Positions 41,999 through 50,092 of a stretch of DNA of 64,000 bases are shown piece after piece. The stretch is taken from the NCBI GenBank assembly GCA_000154345.1, contig DS480348.1, positions 62,001-126,000 of the forward strand, in the 5' to 3' direction. The DNA is from [Clostridium] leptum DSM 753. GTDB lineage: Bacteria > Bacillota > Clostridia > Oscillospirales > Acutalibacteraceae. The notes beneath the pieces are model-generated. The model saw only the letters and a list, made by a program, of their open reading frames with translations, was not told the DNA's origin and searched no databases. Positions within the stretch are counted from its first letter, which is position 1; the number at the start of each line of letters is the position of its first letter. The translations under genes and the position numbers were made by a program.

Positions 41999-42444
41999 TT
42001 AAAGCGGTTAACACCTTTGACAGCAGCAAGGGAATCCGTCTATCCAGCTATGCGGCCAGGTGCATTGAAAATGAAGTCCTGATGTTTTTCCGAAATGGCA
42101 AAAAAAGTGCACAGGACGTATCAATGAACGAGCCGATTGATACAGACAAGGAAGGAAATACCTTGACCCTGATGGATGTAATGTCTACTGAGGATAATAT
42201 CGTGGATAATTTGGATATCAAAATCAAGTCAGAACAATTGAAAAAGTATTTGGTGGAGGTGCTGACCCCCAGAGAAAGAATTATTATTGAACTGCGCTAC
42301 GGGTTAAACGGCAGCCGCCCCCTGACCCAGAGAGAGGTCGCACAAAGACTGAAGATCTCTCGCTCTTATGTTTCACGCATTGAGAAAAAAGCTTTGCTTA
42401 CGCTGAGAAAGCGATTTGAACGGACGGAATTCAGCAGAATATAA
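41938..42444 (+). CDS. sigK: Pro-sigma-K, C-terminal part (gene interrupted by skin element)
   Basis: 168 codons in a frame with no start of its own: KYYSSQSDQDDLVSIGTIGLIKAVNTFD (region 2.2), GIRLSSYAARCIENEVLMFFR (2.3/2.4, -10 recognition), DVSMNEPIDTDKEGN (region 3), LTPRERIIIELRYGL and LTQREVAQRLKISRSYVSRIEKKAL (region 4.2 HTH, -35 recognition). Joined to the first half it gives a 234-aa pro-sigma-K (B. subtilis 241). No stop or frameshift is seen in either half, so the gene is intact apart from the insertion. Confidence 0.95.
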   Translation, partial: KYYSSQSDQDDLVSIGTIGLIKAVNTFDSSKGIRLSSYAARCIENEVLMFFRNGKKSAQDVSMNEPIDTDKEGNTLTLMDVMSTEDNIVDNLDIKIKSEQLKKYLVEVLTPRERIIIELRYGLNGSRPLTQREVAQRLKISRSYVSRIEKKALLTLRKRFERTEFSRI

Positions 42445-42538
42445 TTAGTGGAAAAAGAGGAGGCGGACTGGTTCTGTCTCCTTTTCTCATCAAAACATAA
42501 GAAGATAGACCTGAAGAATGAATTTTTAAAAATTATGG

Positions 42539-42567
42539 TTGTTTTTATAGGCAAAATAGTTTATAAT
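42539..42567 (+). promoter_or_regulatory. Probable promoter of the SRP RNA/dnaX region
   Basis: TTGTTT at 42539-42544, 17-bp spacer, TATAAT at 42562-42567. Confidence 0.55.
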
Positions 42568-42620
42568 AGTAAAGCTGAATCTCTAGGGAAATCAGAAGAA
42601 GCAAGGCAGATGCCATGAAT

Positions 42621-42745
42621 TTGGATATACGGGCGGATGAGCCCTGTGCGGCGGCGGGCCGGGAACCATGTCAGGCGGGGAACCGAGCAGCATTAACCGG
42701 AGTTTCGCTGTGCGATGCAGACAGTTTGTCCGTTCGTATATCCAA
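42621..42745 (+). ncRNA. ffs: Signal recognition particle RNA (small bacterial type)
   Basis: A long terminal helix forms between 42621-42637 and 42729-42745 (TTGGATATACGGGCGGA with TCCGTTCGTATATCCAA). The apical part contains CATGTCAGGCGGGGAACCGAGCAGCA, matching the Ffh-binding core of 4.5S RNA (GTCAGG...GGAA...AGCAGC). Location directly before dnaX is the usual place in Firmicutes. Ends are approximate by a few bases. It explains the otherwise odd reading frame here. Confidence 0.9.
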
Positions 42746-42810
42746 GCGCATGACGCCGCGACCGCGGCCTGTCTTGCTTTCCATTTATCTATTGGAAAGA
42801 GGTGAGAATT

Positions 42811-44496
42811 TTGTATCAGGTGCTTTACCGCAAGTGGCGGCCTCAGGTGTTCTCCGACGTAGTGGGACAGCCTCAGGTAACGGTGACTTTACAGAATGAA
42901 CTGAAAGCCGGGAGAATCGCTCACGCATATCTGTTTACCGGTTCCAGGGGAACGGGAAAAACCACCTGTGCCAAAATTCTTGCCAAGGCGGTCAACTGCC
43001 TTTCTCTAAAGGAGGGCGATCCGTGTGGAGAATGTGAGAGCTGTGTGGGAATTGATAACGGCTCCGTGATGGATGTGGTGGAAATTGACGCCGCCAGCAA
43101 TAATGGCGTAGAAAATATCCGAAACCTGCGGGAGGAAGCTTCCTTTACGCCTGCCGCTGCGAAATACCGGGTTTACATTATCGACGAGGTCCATATGCTC
43201 TCTATTGGGGCGTTTAACGCTTTGCTGAAAACTCTGGAGGAGCCGCCGGCCCATGTAGTGTTCATTTTAGCCACTACCGAGGTTCACAAGCTGCCGGCTA
43301 CGATCCTTTCCCGATGCCAGCGGTTTGATTTCCACCGGATCGATCCTGAGGTGATTGCGGACCGGCTGCAGTTTGTGGCCGGGGAGGAAAACGCTCATCT
43401 GGAGCGGGAGGCCGCTTTGCTCATCGCCCGAATCGCGGATGGGGGAATGCGGGATGCACTGTCCCTTTTGGACCAGTGCATGGGAAGAAGCTCCGAAATT
43501 ACACTGGAGGTAGTTTCTGAAACTGCGGGCTTAGCGGGAAGAGATCATCTTTTCAGCCTGGCGGATACAGTTTTGCGGCAGAATGGCGGCCAGGCCTTAG
43601 AGCAGATTGACGAGCTTCACAAGGCTTCCAAGGATATGGTTCGCTTATGTGAGGAGCTTGCTGGGCATTTCCGTAATTTAATGCTGTTGAAAACTATGAA
43701 GAATCCACAGAATCTGATTGTGGTTTCTCAGGATGAATATCAAAAGCTGCAGGTTCAGGCGGAAGCATTTACATTAGCGGGAACGATTCACGCTATTGAT
43801 GTGCTGCAAGCGGCCAAGGAGCGGATGTTCCGGGGGTTCGACCGACGGGTGGAGCTGGAAATGGCTCTTTTGAAGCTATGCTCTCCCGAATTGGATGAAA
43901 GCGTGGACGCTATCCTCCGCCGGCTTGCCAGGTTGGAAAAGCAGCCCAGGGCGGTGATTCCGGAACAGGCGGAAGCCGCTGCGCCGTCCATTAAGCCGCC
44001 TGCCGCGCCTATGGAAAGCCAAAGGCCCCAGACAAAGCCTCAGGGAACCAATGCGGAGCCGGAAGGCTGCGGGGAAGAACCTGCCGCAGAGGCGGCTGAT
44101 ATGCCGCAGGAGCAGGAACCGCCGGAGGACAAAAAGGGTCCGGTGGATATGGAAGCCTTACAGCAAGGGGCGAAGCGGATGACGGATTGGCCGGAGGTCC
44201 TGGAGTATTTAAAGGATTACTCCCACGTGATCGCTTCTGCGTTTCACGGCTCTGTGGCCTATGTCAATGGGGATTTTGTTTTGATCGACGCTCCCAATTC
44301 CATGGCCTTCGAACTGCTGCGCAAATCGGCGCAGCGGGACAAAATGCGGGTAGCCATCAAGGAAATTACCGGCAGGACCTACAAGCTGGGGCCTTACCGG
44401 AGAGAATATCAAGAAAAAAAACAGGAGAAGGATCCTTTGGAGCAGTTAGCGGCGGCGGCGGAAAGTGCCGGCGTTTCGGTGACAAAAAAGGACTAA
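42811..44496 (+). CDS. dnaX: DNA polymerase III subunits gamma/tau
   Basis: Clamp-loader ATPase of the replicase. TTG 42811 after AGAGGTGA gives YQVLYRKWRPQVFSDVVGQ, the family start; GTG 42802 is only a few bases upstream. Walker A GSRGTGKTT at ~44-52, zinc site CGECESC, Walker B IIDEVHML, sensor LSRCQRFDFHRI. The tau-like C-terminal region (residues ~360-470) is Pro/Glu/Ala-rich before a final folded domain. 561 aa. Confidence 0.97.
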   Translation: MYQVLYRKWRPQVFSDVVGQPQVTVTLQNELKAGRIAHAYLFTGSRGTGKTTCAKILAKAVNCLSLKEGDPCGECESCVGIDNGSVMDVVEIDAASNNGVENIRNLREEASFTPAAAKYRVYIIDEVHMLSIGAFNALLKTLEEPPAHVVFILATTEVHKLPATILSRCQRFDFHRIDPEVIADRLQFVAGEENAHLEREAALLIARIADGGMRDALSLLDQCMGRSSEITLEVVSETAGLAGRDHLFSLADTVLRQNGGQALEQIDELHKASKDMVRLCEELAGHFRNLMLLKTMKNPQNLIVVSQDEYQKLQVQAEAFTLAGTIHAIDVLQAAKERMFRGFDRRVELEMALLKLCSPELDESVDAILRRLARLEKQPRAVIPEQAEAAAPSIKPPAAPMESQRPQTKPQGTNAEPEGCGEEPAAEAADMPQEQEPPEDKKGPVDMEALQQGAKRMTDWPEVLEYLKDYSHVIASAFHGSVAYVNGDFVLIDAPNSMAFELLRKSAQRDKMRVAIKEITGRTYKLGPYRREYQEKKQEKDPLEQLAAAAESAGVSVTKKD

Positions 44497-44539
44497 TTTC
44501 TCACTGTAGAAAAGATAAAATAGAAATGAGGAATCCAAA

Positions 44540-44887
44540 ATGAAAGCTAGATTACCCAAAAACTATAATCCAGGCGCGGCGAATATCCAGCAGCTGGCCC
44601 GTCAGGCACAGAAGATGCAGGAGGAAATGGATGCCGCTACCACAGAGCTGGAGGAAAAGGAATATTCCGCCACTTCCGGCGGGGAAGCCGTGACTGTGAC
44701 CGTAACGGGAAAAATGGAAGTAAAATCTATCGAAATGAAGCCTGAAGTGGTAGATCCCGAGGATTTGGAAATGCTGTCCGACTTGATCATAGCCGCTACT
44801 AACGAGGCTCTTCGGGCCGCGGCAGAGGAAAAGAACGCTACTTTGGAGAAGATTTCCGGCGGATTAAACGTTCCGGGCATGTTTTAA
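44540..44887 (+). CDS. ybaB: Nucleoid-associated protein, YbaB/EbfC family
   Basis: A 115-aa small DNA-binding protein; homodimers with a tweezer shape coat DNA. LARQAQKMQEEMDAATTELEEKEYSATSGGEAVTVTVTGKMEVKSI is characteristic. Standard dnaX-ybaB-recR order, 3 bp before recR. Confidence 0.95.
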   Translation: MKARLPKNYNPGAANIQQLARQAQKMQEEMDAATTELEEKEYSATSGGEAVTVTVTGKMEVKSIEMKPEVVDPEDLEMLSDLIIAATNEALRAAAEEKNATLEKISGGLNVPGMF

Positions 44888-44890
44888 TGT

Positions 44891-45493
44891 ATGGCCGGGT
44901 ATCAGGTTGCGCCTCTTTCCCGATTGGTGGAGCAGTTTGAGCGGCTTCCGGGGATCGGAAGAAAAACCGCCCAGCGGCTTGCTTACCATGTTTTGCAGCT
45001 GCCAAAGAAAGAGGCTGAAAATTTTGCCCAGGCTATTTTGGACGCCCATGAGAAGATCCACTACTGCTCTGTGTGCTGCAATCTGACGGACCAGGAGCTG
45101 TGCTCGGTCTGCCGGAATGAGGCGAGAGAGAAGGGGGTCATCTGTGTGGTGGAGGATCCCCGGGATGTAGCCGCCTTTGAGCGTACCCATGAATATTCAG
45201 GCGCCTATCATGTGCTTCACGGCGTGATTTCCCCCCTAGGCGGAATTGGGCCGGATCAGCTTAAGATCAAGGAGCTTTTGGACCGGGTAAACCGGGGCGG
45301 TGTGAAAGAGGTGATCATGGCTACCAATCCCACTGTGGAAGGAGAGGCCACCGCAATGTATCTTTCCAGGCTTTTGAAGCCCTTGGGGATTAAGGTCACG
45401 CGGCTCGCTTATGGTATCCCTGTGGGCGGCGACCTGGAATACGCCGATGAAGTGACTCTTTCCAGGGCCTTGGCGGGACGGCAGGAATTTTAG
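44891..45493 (+). CDS. recR: Recombination mediator protein RecR
   Basis: Works with RecO/RecF to load RecA at gaps. The 200-aa protein shows an N-terminal HhH (RLPGIGRKTAQRLAYHVL), zinc finger CSVCCNLTDQELCSVC, and a Toprim domain (VICVVEDPRDVAAFERT, then GGVKEVIMATNPTVEGEATAMYL). It starts 3 bp after ybaB with no strong ribosome site, so coupling is likely. Confidence 0.96.
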   Translation: MAGYQVAPLSRLVEQFERLPGIGRKTAQRLAYHVLQLPKKEAENFAQAILDAHEKIHYCSVCCNLTDQELCSVCRNEAREKGVICVVEDPRDVAAFERTHEYSGAYHVLHGVISPLGGIGPDQLKIKELLDRVNRGGVKEVIMATNPTVEGEATAMYLSRLLKPLGIKVTRLAYGIPVGGDLEYADEVTLSRALAGRQEF

Positions 45494-45496
45494 AGT

Positions 45497-45525
45497 TTGA
45501 CAGCTGATTAGAAATCTGCTATGAT
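45497..45525 (+). promoter_or_regulatory. Sigma-A promoter of smpB-ssrA
   Basis: Perfect TTGACA at 45497-45502, 17-bp spacer, TATGAT at 45520-45525, 30 bp before smpB. Confidence 0.85.
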
Positions 45526-45554
45526 AAAAAATCCCAAGAGGGGGGGAAAGCTTT

Positions 45555-46016
45555 TTGAAGGAAAATTTAAAAACCATTGCCCAAAATAAAAAAGCTTTCC
45601 ACGATTACTTTTTGGAGGAAAGCTTTGAAGCCGGTATTGAGCTTTGCGGTACAGAGGTGAAATCCATCCGGCAAGGCCGGGTGAATTTAAAGGACAGCTG
45701 GTGCTCGATTGTGGACGGCGAGATGCTAGTCAATGGAATGCATATCAGCCCCTACGAGCAAGGAAATATATTTAACAAAGACCCAATGCGTGTCCGCAGG
45801 CTGCTGATGCATAAGCGTGAAATTATGCGTCTGTTCGGCTTGGTAAAGCAAGACGGTTACTCCTTGATTCCAGTATCTCTTTATTTTAAGGGATCCCGTG
45901 TTAAGGTACAGGTCGGTCTGTGCAAGGGTAAAAAGCTTTATGATAAGCGCAGCGATTTGGCCGCCCGGGCGGCCAAGCGGGATATCCAGAGAGCGATGAA
46001 AGAAAGAAACCGGTAG
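45555..46016 (+). CDS. smpB: SsrA-binding protein SmpB
   Basis: A 153-aa partner of tmRNA in trans-translation. QNKKAFHDYFLEESFEAGIELCGTEVKSIRQGRVNLKDS, HISPYEQGN, HKREI.RL and the basic C-terminal tail (YDKRSDLAARAAKRDIQRAMKERNR) that mimics the codon-anticodon helix are present. TTG 45555 follows GGGGGGAAAG. Its RNA partner is encoded 18 bp downstream. Confidence 0.96.
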   Translation: MKENLKTIAQNKKAFHDYFLEESFEAGIELCGTEVKSIRQGRVNLKDSWCSIVDGEMLVNGMHISPYEQGNIFNKDPMRVRRLLMHKREIMRLFGLVKQDGYSLIPVSLYFKGSRVKVQVGLCKGKKLYDKRSDLAARAAKRDIQRAMKERNR

Positions 46017-46033
46017 TTTTACCGGTTTTATAG

Positions 46034-46418
46034 GGGGATGTAAAGGTTTCGACGGGGATTGTGAGCAAAGGTAAGCGAGTAGTGGAGGCGGATACACTTT
46101 AAACTTCGCACGTTTCAAAATAAACGACAAAACTCAAAAAACCAATAACGTTATTTCCTTTAATAGGAGCGTAGCGTTAGCAGCTTAATTACAGCTGCCG
46201 TCCTTAACCGTGAGTACCGCGGCTCGGATAGGGGCGTAACCTAAGCGGTGAACGTGAACCGGAAACCGCCTCGTTTTCGGTCATGATTAAGAGGCTACTG
46301 AAGCGCTGAGCCCGCCATTTGGCGCGGCGCAGAGGGAATTTTAATAAGATGGCTACACTCGTAGAAGGCTTTTGTAAGCGGTTTTCGGACAGGAGTTCGA
46401 CTCTCCTCATCTCCACCA
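46034..46418 (+). ncRNA. ssrA: Transfer-messenger RNA (tmRNA)
   Basis: The 5' end GGGGATG pairs with CATCTCC before the encoded ACCA at the 3' end, forming the tRNA-like acceptor stem. The T-arm GGAGTTCGACTCTCC and the conserved 5' GGTTTCGACGGGGAT are present. The tag reading frame ends GTA GCG TTA GCA GCT TAA (VALAA-stop, 46171-46188), the protease recognition tail. About 385 nt. The 3' end is intact. Confidence 0.95.
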
Positions 46419-46420
46419 TG

Positions 46421-46455
46421 AAGGGTTGACAAAAAAGATGTCAACCCTTTTTTCT
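46421..46455 (+). terminator. Terminator of ssrA
   Basis: An 11-bp perfect stem (46421-46431 with 46439-46449) followed by a T-tract, beginning 3 bp after the encoded CCA. Confidence 0.9.
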
Positions 46456-46890
46456 TAGTATTCATGCGGGTTTGCGGGCTTTTGGACAGAAAATCCGGAA
46501 AACGGTTTTACCGTGGATGTCCAAGGCAAAATCCGCAGCGAAACCACACGAGCGGGACTTCCGCCTGATTTTTCAGGCCAGAGGCCCCGCTTTTTTGCGT
46601 TCTGCGGCCCTTTTCCCCGTTGTCGGAAGTGTAGAAGTTTCCGGCAGGTTCATAGATAGATTGACGAAAGCCCAAAACGGCCCAAAATCAAGCCCTCAAA
46701 ATACAAGGGGGTAGTGCGCCCTTTTTTAGAACCGCTCCGGCTGGCAGGCCGGGGCGGTTTTTTGCGCTTCCCCCCTCTCACACTCTCCCCCCTAAATACT
46801 TTACCAGCTGGGAAAGAACAGGCTACGCTTCGCTCTTAACCAGCAGGAAACTAAGTTTTCAACAACAGCCAAGAAAGGATGAACAAAACC
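46456..46890. other. Gene-free region at the left edge of the mobile element
   Basis: 435 bp with two rho-independent terminators: a branched one at 46551-46597 (AGCGGG/CCCGCT outer, GCCTGA/TCAGGC inner, six T) and one at 46731-46763 (11-bp stem, six T). No gene is supported. The junction between chromosome and element should lie here or within the ssrA 3' end, but only one end is in the window, so no direct repeat can be tested. Confidence 0.6.
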
Positions 46891-47811
46891 ATGAACATCG
46901 GTATCGACCATGGCTACTACGCCATCAAGACCCGGCATTTTTCTTTCCCAGCCGGTATCTCGGAATATTCTCACGAACCCTACACCCTGCAGAACACGCT
47001 GGAGTACGGTGGAAAGTTCTTCGTGTGCGGGACCGGCAGGCAGCCGATCCTGCGAAACAAGATGGAGAACGAGAACTACTACCTGCTGACCCTTGCGGCC
47101 ATCGCCAAAGAGATCCAGCAGCGGGGCGCCAAGACGGAGTGTTCCGTCACCATCGCAGCCGGCCTTCCTCTGGCCGGGTTTGGCCGGGAGAAGAAATCTT
47201 TCCGGGAGTACCTTCGCCCTTCTTCCCAGCCGGTAAGCTTCCAGTTCGAGGGCATCCCCTACAAAGTGACCATCGAGGATGTGAAGCTGTTCCCACAGGG
47301 GTATTCCGCCCTGATGATCCACCCGGAACTCCTGCAGAACGAGCCCTCCGTCCTGCTCATGGACATCGGCGGCTGGACGGTGGACCTGATGCGGCTGGAC
47401 AACAATGTTCCCAACGCCGCCACCTGCCGGAGCCTGGAACTGGGGATGATCCGCTGCATCGACGAGGTGAAAGAACAGGTTCGCCGGGATGTGGGGCTGT
47501 CCGTTACCGATGCCCAGGTGGAACGAGTGCTGGCGGGAAAGCCCTGCAGCATGGACGAGGACGCCCGCGGCATCATCCAAAAGCAGGGCCGCCTCTACAC
47601 CGAGCGCCTTCTCTCAGCGGCCATGGAAGCAGGGTTTGACCTCAAGGCCATCCCAGTGGTGATGCTGGGCGGCGGCGCAGCGGTGGTCAAGCGGAACGTC
47701 GCCCCCCAGGACGGCCTGTGTAGGGTTTTTGCCCTGCTGGACGACCGTGTAAACGCCGAAGGATTCGAGCGGATTTTGGGGCGTTTGTCGGGCGGTGTGG
47801 GCAAAGGATGA
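46891..47811 (+). CDS. parM: ParM/StbA-type actin-like segregation ATPase
   Basis: A 306-aa actin-fold protein. MNIGIDHGYYAIKT is phosphate loop 1, LLMDIGGWTVDLMRL phosphate loop 2, and VVMLGGGAAVVKRN the adenosine loop. ATG 46891 is well spaced from AAAGG; ATG 46879 is 0-1 bp from it. Polymerises to push apart plasmid copies together with ParR and a centromere. On an integrated element it would act on the excised circular form. Confidence 0.88.
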   Translation: MNIGIDHGYYAIKTRHFSFPAGISEYSHEPYTLQNTLEYGGKFFVCGTGRQPILRNKMENENYYLLTLAAIAKEIQQRGAKTECSVTIAAGLPLAGFGREKKSFREYLRPSSQPVSFQFEGIPYKVTIEDVKLFPQGYSALMIHPELLQNEPSVLLMDIGGWTVDLMRLDNNVPNAATCRSLELGMIRCIDEVKEQVRRDVGLSVTDAQVERVLAGKPCSMDEDARGIIQKQGRLYTERLLSAAMEAGFDLKAIPVVMLGGGAAVVKRNVAPQDGLCRVFALLDDRVNAEGFERILGRLSGGVGKG

Positions 47812-48083
47812 GCAGGCCCCTTTTTATGTTCCGCCCAAACCTCCAGAATGAGGACCACCGCCGGGCATGGGCGCTGCTGCAGGCTGTGCCGGGAGGCCAG
47901 AAAAGCGCCTTTCTGGTGAAAGCGATTCTGGACAGCGCCAGGCAGGACGCCTTGGAGTCCACCCTGCGCCGCATCCTGCGGGAAGAACTTCAGGCTGTCC
48001 CTTCCCAGCCGGTGCAGCAGCCGGAGGAAGCCATCCCACCGGAGATGCTCGGCTTCCTCAATACCCTCATGGATGATGAGTAA
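47808..48083 (+). CDS. parR: ParR-like centromere-binding protein
   Basis: A 91-aa protein overlapping parM by 4 bp (ATGA). FRPNLQNEDHRRAWALLQAVPGGQKSAFLVKAIL has the ribbon-helix-helix plus helix look of ParR adaptors, and the acidic tail PPEMLGFLNTLMDDE would contact ParM filament ends. Assignment rests on position and general resemblance. Confidence 0.7.
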   Translation: MSRPLFMFRPNLQNEDHRRAWALLQAVPGGQKSAFLVKAILDSARQDALESTLRRILREELQAVPSQPVQQPEEAIPPEMLGFLNTLMDDE

Positions 48084-48238
48084 AATACCCCAAAGCAGCC
48101 CCCAACATAGCCGTTATTGCTTGTGACGTTTGTTGCCTCTGCTTTGGCTGAAAGGTTGTTGGTCTTGGTAATAGCTTTCTCTTCGCTCTTCGGATATGCT
48201 TGTGTTGCCCGAAAGGGAAAGAACCAAGCAAAGGAGCG

Positions 48239-48802
48239 ATGGCCGTGGAAACCAAGGGCGTGACCTGCAAAATTCCGCTGGACCTGCACAACAGGATCAG
48301 CGAGGAGATCCGGGAAACGGAAAGCACCATGAGCAAGTTTATTGAAATGATCATCCAAGAGCATTATGAGAAAGGGGCTGGCAAAGTCATGGCAAAGGGC
48401 AGAACACTGGCATTTCAGGTGAGCGAGGAACTGTTCCAGCGGGTCAAGGAATACCTGGAACGCTTTGAAAAAGTCCACCACCGCCGCCTGACGCAAAAGG
48501 AGTTCATCATCGGGCTCATCGAGCAGGCGCTGGAGGAAGCGGAGGAAGAGTTCGAGGCAGCCGAGGCAGCCGGGCGGGAGGAACAGGAAGAAAGCGCCTG
48601 GGCCGCCGCCCAGGGCGGGGAAACCGGCGAGGGCGAGGATGACCCCAGCACGGGCCTCCCCAGCGAATACGCCGCCTGGAGCGCCCCACAGGAGGACGGA
48701 CAGGAAGCGGCGGATGAGGACGAAGGAGAAGCCGAGGGCGAAACAGCTGAAACCGAAGATGCCGGTGAAACCGAGGAAGTCGAAGAAGAAATCTACGCAT
48801 AA
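48239..48802 (+). CDS. Protein with two ribbon-helix-helix-like segments and acidic tail
   Basis: A 187-aa protein. VTCKIPLDLHNRISEEIRETESTMSKFIEMIIQEH and TLAFQVSEELFQRVKEYLERFE...TQKEFIIGLIEQAL each look like a strand-helix-helix DNA-binding unit. The final ~80 residues are almost all Glu/Asp/Ala/Gly. ATG 48239 is used, though GTG 48245 is better spaced from AAGGAG. It is a probable DNA-binding regulator or accessory relaxosome protein of the element. No specific family name can be given. It is flanked by a 155-bp leader and a terminator. Confidence 0.65.
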   Translation: MAVETKGVTCKIPLDLHNRISEEIRETESTMSKFIEMIIQEHYEKGAGKVMAKGRTLAFQVSEELFQRVKEYLERFEKVHHRRLTQKEFIIGLIEQALEEAEEEFEAAEAAGREEQEESAWAAAQGGETGEGEDDPSTGLPSEYAAWSAPQEDGQEAADEDEGEAEGETAETEDAGETEEVEEEIYA

Positions 48803-48815
48803 GAGGAACAACAGC

Positions 48816-48858
48816 AGCCCGCAGGATTGGGTTCACCCCAGCCCCTGCGGGCTGTTTT
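48816..48858 (+). terminator. Terminator after the RHH-like gene
   Basis: A 10-bp stem (48816-48825 with 48844-48853) followed by GTTTT; moderate T-run. Confidence 0.7.
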
Positions 48859-48943
48859 CATATCATTTGACACTGCACCATGAAAGGGGTGATGCCGGTT
48901 GATTGTGTAGCAGCGTTTCACCAAATTTATAAAAAGGAGCGTG

Positions 48944-50092
48944 ATGCCCAAAGCCATAACGTATATTGACCTGTTTTCCGGCATCGGCGGGTTCCGGGAG
49001 GGACTCAGCCGGGCCGGAGGTTTTGTCTGCGTAGGCCATTGTGAGATCGACAAATATGCCGACCAAAGCTACCGGGCGCTGTTCGATACGAAAGGAGAGT
49101 GGTTCCGTGAGGACGTCCGAGAAGCCGACCCCGATGAAATGCCCGACTTCGACCTATTGTGCGGAGGATTTCCCTGCCAATCTTTTTCGATTGCCGGACA
49201 CCGTGGAGGGTTTGCCGACCCAAGAGGTACGCTGTTCTTTGAAATTGCCCGGCTGACTGCGGCAAAAAGACCTGCGTATCTGCTGCTTGAAAACGTACCC
49301 GGCCTGCTTAACCATGACGGAGGCCGGACATTTGCGGCCATCCTCCATACGCTGGATGGATTGGGGTATGGTGTGGAATGGCAGGTGCTTAACAGCAAAG
49401 ATTTCGGCGTCCCTCAATCCCGCAAGAGGGTGTACCTTGTCGGATATCTTGATGAAAGATGCAGAGGAAAAATACTTCCTTTCACCGAAACAGCAGGAAC
49501 GCCTCTTAAACAAATCCGCTCCGGCGCACAGGGGGAGCGCATCTACTCCACAGAAGGGGTAAGCTGTACCCTGACCTCCCAGGCAGGCGGGATGGGCGGG
49601 AAAACCGGGCTGTACTGCACAGGCGTCCCCATCAAAGAAAACACGAAAAAGGGATATAAAATGGCATATCCCGGCGACAGTGTGGATCTGGCATATCCCA
49701 CCCTCAATACCCGCCGCGGCAGGGTGGGCAGGAAAATCGCCCACACCATCACCACCGGGAGCAGCCAAGGCACCCTTTGCTGTGTGGATATGAACGAGGA
49801 ACCGGAGCTGACGGATTATGCCCGCTGCCTCACCGCCAAGCAGAACGGCGGGATTCGCAGCCATAAGCGGGAAGCCTCCGGCGTGTGGGACGGATGCCGC
49901 ATCCGCCGCCTCACGCCACGGGAATGCCTGCGGCTCCAGGGCTGGACGGATGACCGCATCGACCTTGTCCTGCCGCTCCAATCCGACGCCCAGCTCTACA
50001 AGCAGGCCGGGAACGGCGTCACCGTCAATGTGGTGGAGGCCATCGGAAAGCGGCTGGCCGCTGCCCATCGGGAGGTGACCGCTGTCGATTGA
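48944..50092 (+). CDS. DNA (cytosine-5-)-methyltransferase
   Basis: A 382-aa C5 methyltransferase. Motif I ITYIDLFSGIGGFREGLSRAG, motif IV CGGFPCQSFSIAGHRGGF with catalytic Cys at ~78, motif VI ENVPGL, motif VIII QSRKRVYLVG, and motif X GNGVTVNVVEAIGKRLA. The target-recognition region is residues ~200-320. ATG 48944 follows AAAGGAG. No restriction endonuclease gene is adjacent, so it is probably an orphan that protects the element from host restriction. First gene of a unit with the amidoligase and cyclotransferase genes. Confidence 0.93.
   Translation: MPKAITYIDLFSGIGGFREGLSRAGGFVCVGHCEIDKYADQSYRALFDTKGEWFREDVREADPDEMPDFDLLCGGFPCQSFSIAGHRGGFADPRGTLFFEIARLTAAKRPAYLLLENVPGLLNHDGGRTFAAILHTLDGLGYGVEWQVLNSKDFGVPQSRKRVYLVGYLDERCRGKILPFTETAGTPLKQIRSGAQGERIYSTEGVSCTLTSQAGGMGGKTGLYCTGVPIKENTKKGYKMAYPGDSVDLAYPTLNTRRGRVGRKIAHTITTGSSQGTLCCVDMNEEPELTDYARCLTAKQNGGIRSHKREASGVWDGCRIRRLTPRECLRLQGWTDDRIDLVLPLQSDAQLYKQAGNGVTVNVVEAIGKRLAAAHREVTAVD

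Noticed and set aside
19887..42444. The two sigK pieces as decayed pseudogene fragments
   Set aside because: Both halves are open, keep every sigma region, sit in the known B. subtilis split position and have a recombinase at the junction.
42615..42899. 94-aa reading frame upstream of dnaX
   Set aside because: The region folds as SRP RNA with its conserved core; the frame has no protein family resemblance.
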